Source: Prochlorococcus sp. AG-355-P18 | GTDB lineage: Bacteria > Cyanobacteriota > Cyanobacteriia > PCC-6307 > Cyanobiaceae | NCBI GenBank assembly: GCA_003280515.1 | Contig: QCER01000012.1 | Span: 1 to 43,543 of the forward strand | Length of the DNA stretch: 43,543 nt | Reading direction: 5' to 3' | Shown here: positions 37,779-43,543 of the stretch, in pieces | Position numbering within the stretch: position 1 is the stretch's first letter | How the letters are laid out: every line of letters starts with the position of its first letter | The notes under the pieces: generated by a model | The model's database searches: none | Told to the model about the DNA's origin: nothing | Seen by the model: the letters and a program-made list of their open reading frames with translations, nothing else | Translations under genes and position numbers: made by a program

Positions 37779-38396
37779 ATGAAATATGCTATCAATCATG
37801 AATTTGTTTCGATTAGCTCTCAAACTGCAACTCATAGAATTATTTTGATGCATGGTTGGGGAGCTGATTCAGATGACCTTTTATCATTTGGGAAGGAGAT
37901 GACTGAAAAAATAAATCTTGATTTTGAGGTAATTTCTTTGAGGGCCCCTGGATTACATCCAAGTGGTAACGGAAGGCAATGGTATGGATTATACCCACAT
38001 GATTGGAATGGAGCTAAGGTTGAAGTAAATAAACTCTTAGTGACATTAAAAAAATTTGATACTGATCAGATTCCACTAAGAAAAACAATTTTGCTTGGGT
38101 TTTCTCAGGGAGCGGCGATGGCAATTGATGCAGGATTTAAATTAAATTTTGGATTAATTGTTGCTTGTAGTGGTTATCCTCACCCCAATTGGGCTCCGGG
38201 AGAAAAATGCTCGCCATTGATTATTAGTCATGGCTTATTTGATGATGTCGTTCCTATAGATGCTTCTAGAACTATTTATGAAAAAGTTAAGAGTAAGTCT
38301 TCTAACTTTTGTGAATTATTAGAATTCGATGGATTTCATCAAATTGATTCAAATTTAATTAATTTTATAAATTCAAATATAAGTAATGTTTTTTAA
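37779..38396 (+). CDS. phospholipase/carboxylesterase-type alpha/beta hydrolase
   Basis: 205 residues with the short carboxylesterase fold. The nucleophile elbow is LLGFSQGAAMAID (GFSQG, Ser near 110), the catalytic Asp lies in HGLFDDVVP and the His in FDGFHQID. LMHGWGAD near residue 26 supplies the oxyanion-hole region. No signal peptide is present, so it is probably cytoplasmic. Substrate unknown; lysophospholipase or acyl-protein thioesterase activity is typical of the family. It shares its stop bases with the convergent DUF3155 gene. Confidence 0.9.
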   Translation: MKYAINHEFVSISSQTATHRIILMHGWGADSDDLLSFGKEMTEKINLDFEVISLRAPGLHPSGNGRQWYGLYPHDWNGAKVEVNKLLVTLKKFDTDQIPLRKTILLGFSQGAAMAIDAGFKLNFGLIVACSGYPHPNWAPGEKCSPLIISHGLFDDVVPIDASRTIYEKVKSKSSNFCELLEFDGFHQIDSNLINFINSNISNVF

Positions 38397-38761
38397 ACAA
38401 AAGCATATTCGTATTCTTCAATCTCTTCCCAATCATCTGCAGTAAGTTCTAGGCCCTCAAATATTTTTTCTTCACCAATTCCTTCAACTACAACTTTTAG
38501 TGATGGGAATAGAAAATGATTTTCTTCAGCATATTGGGCACTAAATAAGCCTTTTTCACCCCAAAAAAACCTATCAGTGGTATGTTCATTTCTTCTGACA
38601 TTGAAAACTGAAGGTGCTGAGAGACCGTTTTCAGCTATGAATCTTCTTGCTGCTGTAACTGGTTTATGTTTGCCAGTTTCGATATGATAAATAGGCACAT
38701 GTGCCATTACTCTTTGGCCAGCCAATCTTCTTCTACTGATTCTTTTCCTTTTTTTTGACAT
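38393..38761 (-). CDS. DUF3155 family protein
   Basis: 122 residues with a strongly basic N-terminus (MSKKRKRISRRRLAGQRVM) followed by HVPIYHIETGKHKPVTAARR and an acidic C-terminus (ELTADDWEEIEEYEYAFV). The pattern matches DUF3155, a cyanobacterial family of unknown function. The basic head and acidic tail could suggest nucleic-acid or ribosome contact, but that is inference. Its stop shares TTAA with the esterase stop. Confidence 0.87.
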   Translation of the reverse strand: MSKKRKRISRRRLAGQRVMAHVPIYHIETGKHKPVTAARRFIAENGLSAPSVFNVRRNEHTTDRFFWGEKGLFSAQYAEENHFLFPSLKVVVEGIGEEKIFEGLELTADDWEEIEEYEYAFV

Positions 38762-38850
38762 TGATTGGTACTCCTGAAATTATTAATGAGATTAGTCTTA
38801 TTTATTTTTACTAATCTTATATATGTGATTTTAAATTCACTTCAAATTAC

Positions 38851-38930
38851 ATAGAGGACCCATCAACCCCTGATGTAGCTTAAAATATGATTAAATATTC
38901 ATATTTAAGGCTGGCTTTAGTCAGACCTCT
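38851..38930. other. candidate structured RNA element
   Basis: An 80-base stretch in the 252-base gap between DUF3155 and the histidine kinase folds on paper into a closed multi-hairpin shape: AGAGG (38853-38857) with CCTCT (38926-38930) as outer stem, CATCA/TGATG with a five-base loop, a 13-base stem with one mismatch and one G-U pair (38878-38890 with 38899-38911), and a CTG/CAG hairpin. The strand is undecided. It matches no RNA I can name. Confidence 0.35.
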
Positions 38931-39013
38931 TTATATATCTTAATACTTTTTTCATATTTTACAAGCCCTTTTTCAAGTTTTTTTAAAAAAAATTTCTCAA
39001 AATTTCATTAATT

Positions 39014-40150
39014 ATGAATCTATCAAAAAAATTTGAAGAATTGATCATAAAACAGCTAGAAAGTTTTGGTTGCTCAATGGGCGTGACTAATTTAGTTATG
39101 TATCTTGCATCAGCTAAGCAAGGAACTAAAGCATCTTTTGAAATGATTGGTCAATGGCCACAAATTGATAAGCTACTCACATCAATAGAAGATGATCCTT
39201 CACTAAAAGTTTCATCGCCTAATAGACGATGGTATCCACTTCAAGAAAACGATATTCTACTTGGTGTCCTTAGAGTAGAAACTGATTTGAAAGGGGGGAA
39301 TTGGCCAGTATCTCTTGATTCTAGATTAAAAGCCCTTTCAATATCTTTAGCTAAATGCGTCTCTATCGAATTAGAACGTCAAAATAAAAATGAAGAAATC
39401 ATATATTTAAAAAATCAGGTGAATGTCATTATCCATCAATTAAGAAATCCATTGGCTGCTATTAGGACATACGCAAAATTACTTATAAAAAGACTTGGTT
39501 CAGATAATGATTCTATTGAAATAGTCGAAAGGATGATAAAAGAGCAAAAACAAATTAATCAATATATGGATTCTTTTGCACAATTAAATTCACCTATTCA
39601 ACTGCCTATAGAAATTGGAGAGGAAAGATTATTATTACCACCAAATTTAGATAATAAAAAGTTAATAACTGTTCAGAGTTTATTGAGGCCAATATTAGAA
39701 AGGGGTAAAGCTAATGCCAACTTAGAGGCTAGAGCTTGGACTGAACCTTCTCTTTGGCCAGACTGGACTGTATCGCCATTAAAGGCAAAATATGCTGTAA
39801 TTGCCGAGATTGTGGCAAATTTATTAGAAAATGCGTTTAAATATGCTCAAAAAGATTCTGAAATTGGACTCGTAATTACGAGTAATGGAATTTGTATATT
39901 TGATGATGGTAAAAAAATAACTAAAAATGAAAAAGAGAAAATTTTTGAAAAAGGTTTTAGAGGATCTGCCGCTAAGAAGAAGGACGGCACTGGTGTGGGA
40001 CTTTTTTTGGCGAGAAAATTAGCAAAACAAATTGGAGGGGAATTGAGATTGCTGGAAAATGACTCAATTAAAAATACTGAGAAATTAAAAACTCTTAAGA
40101 AGAAAAATATTTTTTATTTAGAACTACCTATAAAAGAATTGCATGCATAA
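39014..40150 (+). CDS. sensor histidine kinase, Hik2/CSK-like
   Basis: 378-residue soluble kinase: an N-terminal GAF-like sensor region (about 1-125), a HisKA domain with the H-box VIIHQLRNPLAAIRTYAKLL (H141), and a HATPase domain with the N-box IVANLLENAFKYA, a G1 of CIFDDGK and G2 DGTGVGLFLARKLAKQIGG. The absence of membrane helices, the HQLRNPL H-box and the size resemble Hik2 and the chloroplast sensor kinase, which report on plastoquinone redox state; this assignment is from memory. No response regulator is adjacent. The gene overlaps cobS by 23 bases tail to tail. Confidence 0.85.
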   Translation: MNLSKKFEELIIKQLESFGCSMGVTNLVMYLASAKQGTKASFEMIGQWPQIDKLLTSIEDDPSLKVSSPNRRWYPLQENDILLGVLRVETDLKGGNWPVSLDSRLKALSISLAKCVSIELERQNKNEEIIYLKNQVNVIIHQLRNPLAAIRTYAKLLIKRLGSDNDSIEIVERMIKEQKQINQYMDSFAQLNSPIQLPIEIGEERLLLPPNLDNKKLITVQSLLRPILERGKANANLEARAWTEPSLWPDWTVSPLKAKYAVIAEIVANLLENAFKYAQKDSEIGLVITSNGICIFDDGKKITKNEKEKIFEKGFRGSAAKKKDGTGVGLFLARKLAKQIGGELRLLENDSIKNTEKLKTLKKKNIFYLELPIKELHA

Positions 40151-40868
40151 ACAACATTGCAGTTTCAACTAATACAACACTTGCACCACAGGCATCTCCA
40201 TTGAAACCTCCAATTTTATTACCCAGTATGTTTGGGATAGAATAGCTTAGAAAAATACCAATTAAAATAAGAATTAAAAATTTAATTAGTATTGCTTGGG
40301 ATGTAATTGAAATTAATTGGTATGGAATGAAAATTAAAAGAAAAAAAATGGAGATCAAAGATTCTTTTTTAAATCCATTCCAAAACTTTTTATGACTAAT
40401 AGATTTTTTCTTATAACTCATATATTTAAACTTTTCTATAAAAAATAAATTTGAAAATCTTCCCCAAAATAAGCATATAGGTAAAACAAAAATTATTAGG
40501 TTTTGAATTTTGAGCATGCAAGCAATTTGAATTAAGGTTATAAAAACTAAAGCTTGAACGCCAAAGGACCCAACTTTACTGTCTTTCATGGCTTTTAAAC
40601 GTTTCTTTTTACCCGCAAAAATACCATCGAAAGTATCCATTAAACCATCAATGTGTAGACCACCAGTAATTAAATATCCTGAAGCCAAACAAATTAATGT
40701 AGATGCATAAATTGACCAAGAGTTTGTTCTAAAAAAAAGAAAGATATAACTCTGTATTGTTCCAATCAAAAATCCTAAAAGCGGGGCAAATTGTGCAATA
40801 TTTTTAAATTCGGGATTAATTAAGGGTATCTTTGGAAATGTCGTATAAAAAATCCAAGATCCGGCCAA
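40128..40868 (-). CDS. cobS: adenosylcobinamide-GDP ribazoletransferase (cobalamin synthase)
   Basis: Membrane enzyme joining adenosylcobinamide-GDP to alpha-ribazole in the last steps of cobalamin synthesis. The 246 residues include GGLHIDGLMDTFDGIFAGKK (about 73-92), MKDSKVGSFG, and NKIGGFNGDACGA near the C-terminus, with about six membrane helices. Its only canonical start is the TTG at 40866-40868, just before AGSWIFYTTFP; the family usually has a few more residues before this motif, which are encoded upstream without a canonical start. Prochlorococcus makes its own (pseudo)cobalamin. Confidence 0.92.
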   Translation of the reverse strand: MAGSWIFYTTFPKIPLINPEFKNIAQFAPLLGFLIGTIQSYIFLFFRTNSWSIYASTLICLASGYLITGGLHIDGLMDTFDGIFAGKKKRLKAMKDSKVGSFGVQALVFITLIQIACMLKIQNLIIFVLPICLFWGRFSNLFFIEKFKYMSYKKKSISHKKFWNGFKKESLISIFFLLIFIPYQLISITSQAILIKFLILILIGIFLSYSIPNILGNKIGGFNGDACGASVVLVETAMLFMHAILL

Positions 40869-40966
40869 ATTTTTTATTAAATTTTTTTTGATGAGATAAA
40901 AATAGATTCAATATTAAATAATAGGGTAGATTAATGAAAAAGGATCAAAAAATTTTATAAATTATC

Positions 40967-42085
40967 GTGTTTGAATTTGAAATTAAATCGAATTGCAGTA
41001 GAACAGGGGCAAGAACTGGTATATTTCATACACCTAATGGTCAGGTAAACACACCAAAATTTATGCCTGTGGGTACCTTGGCTACGGTTAAAGGAATTTC
41101 ATCTAAGCAGTTAACCTCCACAGGATCAGAAATGATTCTCTCAAATACCTTTCATCTTCATTTACAACCTGGAGAAAAACTAGTTAAAGAATCTGGTGGA
41201 ATACATAAGTTCATGAATTGGCCTAAGCCTATTCTGACTGATTCAGGAGGATATCAAGTTTTTAGTTTGGCCAAATTAAATAATATTTCTGATAAAGGAG
41301 TGGAATTTAAAAATCCAAGAGATGGTAGTCATGTATTTTTATCTCCTGAAAAAGTAATACAGATTCAAATGGATCTTGGATCGGATGTTGCGATGGCTTT
41401 TGATCATTGTCCTCCACATACAGCTAACGAAAATGATGTTGAGGATTCTTTACGAAGAACTCATTTATGGTTGCAAAAATGTGTAGAGACTCATCAGAAA
41501 TCCAATCAGGCATTATTCGGTATTGTTCAAGGTGGTAAGTATCCGAAATTAAGAGAATATAGCGCAAAATATACAACTTCTTTTGATCTTCCTGGAATAG
41601 CAGTGGGAGGTGTAAGTGTTGGAGAGGCAGTCGAACAAATACATGATGTAATTAATTACGTGCCGAAATTCTTACCAATAAATAAACCAAGATATTTAAT
41701 GGGAATTGGCTCTTTAAGAGAAATTTCTTTAGCTGTTGCTAATGGATTCGATATATTTGACTGTGTTTTGCCTACAAGACTAGGAAGACATGGGACTGCA
41801 TTTTTTAATGATGAAAGATTGAATTTACGAAATGCTCGATTTAAAAATGACTTTTCTCCGATTGATAAAACTTGTAAATGCGAAACCTGTAAGTCTTATT
41901 CTCGTGCATATTTACATCATCTAATTAGAAATGATGAAATATTAGGTCTCACACTAATAAGTTTGCATAATATTGCTCATTTAATAAGATTTACCAATGC
42001 AATTTCTGCTGCAATTAAAGATAATTGTTTTACAAATGATTTCGCTCCTTGGAAAACATCCTCTATTGCTCACCATACGTGGTAA
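40967..42085 (+). CDS. tgt: queuine tRNA-ribosyltransferase
   Basis: Exchanges guanine for preQ1 at position 34 of GUN-anticodon tRNAs. The 372 residues from a GTG start include [10 protein letters not shown], the catalytic-region [10 protein letters not shown] (Asp near residue 91), [16 protein letters not shown], and [13 protein letters not shown] with the nucleophile Asp. The C-terminal zinc site is [17 protein letters not shown]. Length and motifs are standard. psbK follows 34 bases later. Confidence 0.96.
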   Translation: MFEFEIKSNCSRTGARTGIFHTPNGQVNTPKFMPVGTLATVKGISSKQLTSTGSEMILSNTFHLHLQPGEKLVKESGGIHKFMNWPKPILTDSGGYQVFSLAKLNNISDKGVEFKNPRDGSHVFLSPEKVIQIQMDLGSDVAMAFDHCPPHTANENDVEDSLRRTHLWLQKCVETHQKSNQALFGIVQGGKYPKLREYSAKYTTSFDLPGIAVGGVSVGEAVEQIHDVINYVPKFLPINKPRYLMGIGSLREISLAVANGFDIFDCVLPTRLGRHGTAFFNDERLNLRNARFKNDFSPIDKTCKCETCKSYSRAYLHHLIRNDEILGLTLISLHNIAHLIRFTNAISAAIKDNCFTNDFAPWKTSSIAHHTW

Positions 42086-42119
42086 CGTCTTATCATAATT
42101 AATTAAATTATCAAAAAAG

Positions 42120-42260
42120 GTGCTCATTCTACTTAATACATTCGCTGAATTGCCTGAGGCTTATAAGGCCTTTGCTCCAACTGTTGATGTTCTTCCACTT
42201 ATTCCTTTATTTTTCTTTTTGTTGGTATTTGTTTGGCAAGCTGCAGTTGGATTTAAATAA
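42120..42260 (+). CDS. psbK: photosystem II reaction center protein PsbK
   Basis: 46 residues from a GTG start, found from the bases directly. A short precursor segment precedes the conserved [20 protein letters not shown] and the single membrane helix [17 protein letters not shown], which matches cyanobacterial PsbK. It is preceded by a purine-rich AAAAAAGG at the start codon. The gene lies 34 bases after tgt on the same strand, so it may be read from tgt as well as from its own promoter. Confidence 0.95.
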   Translation: MLILLNTFAELPEAYKAFAPTVDVLPLIPLFFFLLVFVWQAAVGFK

Positions 42261-42286
42261 AATTATTTTAGTTTAGATTGTCAGTA

Positions 42287-43291
42287 TTAGAAAGGATTTT
42301 CAAGTAAAATCGCATCTCCAGAATTTTCTACAGCACACTCTATAAAATCAGCAATTTTTAAAGCTCTTGAGGCTTGCTCACCATCTACCTCAGGAATTTC
42401 TTTGCCTTGAACACATTTAAGAAAATGCTCCAGTTCCGCATAAAGCGGTTCAATAGAGGTTGTGCTAACTTCTTCGACATATCCATCATTTCTATAAACT
42501 AATTCGCCATGTTCTGCAGTATATGATTCATGAGACTTTCGATGGATTTGTAAAGAGTGATTTAGGAAATCAGTTTCTACTAAACCATTTTGACAGTGAG
42601 CACTTAAACTTCTTATTTTTTTGTGACTCATTTTGCTGGCAGTTAAGCTTGCAATAACATTATTTTTAAAAACTAAAGTAGCATTCACATAATCTATTAA
42701 TCCTTCGCTATTTCTGCCTCCAACAGCTGCTAATTTTTGTATTTTTGAGTTTACAAGCTCTAAAACAAGGTCAATGTCATGAATCATTAAATCCATTACT
42801 ACAGATACATCATTTGCTCTGTCTGCATGAGGACTATGCCTCCTTGCTTCTAAAACAACAATTTCTTCATTATGTACTATTTTATTTAATTCCCTAAAAG
42901 CAGGATTAAATCTCTCAATATGCCCAACTTGTAATAGACAGTTGCTTAAATTAGCTGCCTCTATTAAGGATTTTGCTTCTAACTCGTTAGCTGCAATTGG
43001 TTTTTCAATGAGTACGTTAGTTCCTCCATTAAGACAATCTAGTCCTACTTTTTGATGAAGTAGTGTAGGCACAGCGATGCAGATTGCATCAACTTTTGGA
43101 ATTAAGTCCTTATAATCTTTGAACCATTCACATTGAAATTGTTCAATAGCTAATTTACCTCTCTCTTCATTTGGATCTGCCACTCCAATGAGATTTGCAT
43201 CTTTGAGTAAACTTAGTACTCGAGCATGATGCCAGCCCATATTCCCTATACCTATGACTCCAACCTTTACGGGTGATGAGGTTGGTTGCAT
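42287..43291 (-). CDS. Gfo/Idh/MocA family oxidoreductase
   Basis: 334 residues. The N-terminal Rossmann domain has GVIGIGNMGWHHARVLS (about 10-26) and an acidic residue ending strand 2 (VADPNEERG), then AVPTLLH and the catalytic-region IEKPIA (about 95-100). The C-terminal alpha/beta domain has GHIERFNPAF and DLMIHDIDLVLEL, where the histidine is the usual catalytic partner. Such enzymes oxidise or reduce sugars and inositols with NAD(P), often for surface polysaccharide or nucleotide-sugar synthesis; the substrate is not evident. Confidence 0.88.
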   Translation of the reverse strand: MQPTSSPVKVGVIGIGNMGWHHARVLSLLKDANLIGVADPNEERGKLAIEQFQCEWFKDYKDLIPKVDAICIAVPTLLHQKVGLDCLNGGTNVLIEKPIAANELEAKSLIEAANLSNCLLQVGHIERFNPAFRELNKIVHNEEIVVLEARRHSPHADRANDVSVVMDLMIHDIDLVLELVNSKIQKLAAVGGRNSEGLIDYVNATLVFKNNVIASLTASKMSHKKIRSLSAHCQNGLVETDFLNHSLQIHRKSHESYTAEHGELVYRNDGYVEEVSTTSIEPLYAELEHFLKCVQGKEIPEVDGEQASRALKIADFIECAVENSGDAILLENPF

Positions 43292-43341
43292 AATTTCAAA
43301 TCCATTTATTTATTATCATTATCCTCCATCAGGAGCCACAT

Positions 43342-43543
43342 TTAGCTTTTGGGAAGAATTATTTTAACACGATCAATTTTTGGACCTGACATAGAAATAA
43401 CTTCAAATTTAATGTTACTAAAATCTAAAACATCGCCAATCTTTGGAACCATTTGAAATTTTTCTAACATAAATCCAGCAAGAGTATAATAATCTGCTCC
43501 TTCTGGGATGGAACATCCTAACTTTTTATTGATATCGATAATT
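43342..43543 (-). CDS. CorC/HlyC-type transporter-associated protein, C-terminal fragment
   Basis: The 66 visible residues are the 3' end of a gene entering from the right edge. They read as the CorC_HlyC domain: IIDINKKLGCSIPEGADYYT, AGFMLEKFQMVPKIGD, and a final SGPKIDRVKIILP. This domain ends DUF21/CBS-pair membrane proteins often labelled hemolysin or Mg/Co-efflux related. The N-terminal part lies outside the window, so the full architecture cannot be seen. Confidence 0.82.
   Translation of the reverse strand, partial: IIDINKKLGCSIPEGADYYTLAGFMLEKFQMVPKIGDVLDFSNIKFEVISMSGPKIDRVKIILPKS

Noticed and set aside
1..43543. Mobile elements, genomic island, prophage or CRISPR array
   Set aside because: No transposase, integrase, phage gene, direct-repeat array or composition shift was seen; both tRNA genes lack adjacent integrases or repeated tRNA ends.

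Overview
The window is a gene-dense, AT-rich piece of a cyanobacterial chromosome, most likely Prochlorococcus of a high-light-adapted lineage. The evidence is the set of photosystem II genes (psbO, psbH, psbN, psbI, psbK), a beta-carotene hydroxylase, the nitrogen regulator ntcA, the ammonium transporter amt1, several small proteins found only in cyanobacteria and plastids (Ycf20, Ycf66-like, DUF565, DUF2555, DUF3084, DUF3146, DUF3155, DUF3177, DUF3181, DUF3769), very low GC, and very short gaps between genes. I see no insertion sequence, phage gene, CRISPR array or compositional island. It reads as conserved core genome.

Layout. 1-8 kb: ftsH (its C-terminal end lies outside the window), ATP sulfurylase, psbO, DUF2555 and coaBC on the minus strand; a 66-aa protein and ycf20 on plus; pyrB and mpg on minus. 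8-19 kb: gatC, crtR, tRNA-Leu(UAG), a Ycf66-like gene, ileS, two small cyanobacterial genes, trmB, glmM, a TxlA-type thioredoxin, and a minus-strand cluster (CobO-like, dcd, thyX). 19-25 kb: ntcA, DUF3084, a RuvX/YqgF-like gene, DUF3146, pth, psbH, psbN, psbI and an OstA/LptD-like protein. 25-33 kb: leuCD, cinA, glyA, tRNA-Arg(ACG), two small genes, murJ and sfsA. 33-43.5 kb: amt1, ispH, a DoxX-type gene, purH, an esterase, DUF3155, a sensor histidine kinase, cobS, tgt, psbK, a Gfo/Idh oxidoreductase and the 3' end of a CorC/HlyC-type gene.

How the genes relate. FtsH and the Psb proteins concern photosystem II assembly and repair. NtcA and Amt1 form a nitrogen module; GT-N10-AC boxes lie upstream of both genes, and the ntcA box has a -10 element at the expected spacing. 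Dcd and ThyX are consecutive parts of the route to dTMP, and they follow a CobO homologue that has lost its Walker A motif.

No stretch longer than 300 bases lacks a gene. The longest non-coding gaps are 38762-39013 (holds a possible structured RNA element), 3887-4111 (psbO upstream region, nothing certain), 5571-5787 (nothing recognised) and 18776-18974 (ntcA promoter). All 12 convergent gene junctions are separated by at most 26 bases or overlap. Two neighbouring genes, mpg and crtR, have no ATG, GTG or TTG start that keeps their essential N-terminal motifs.
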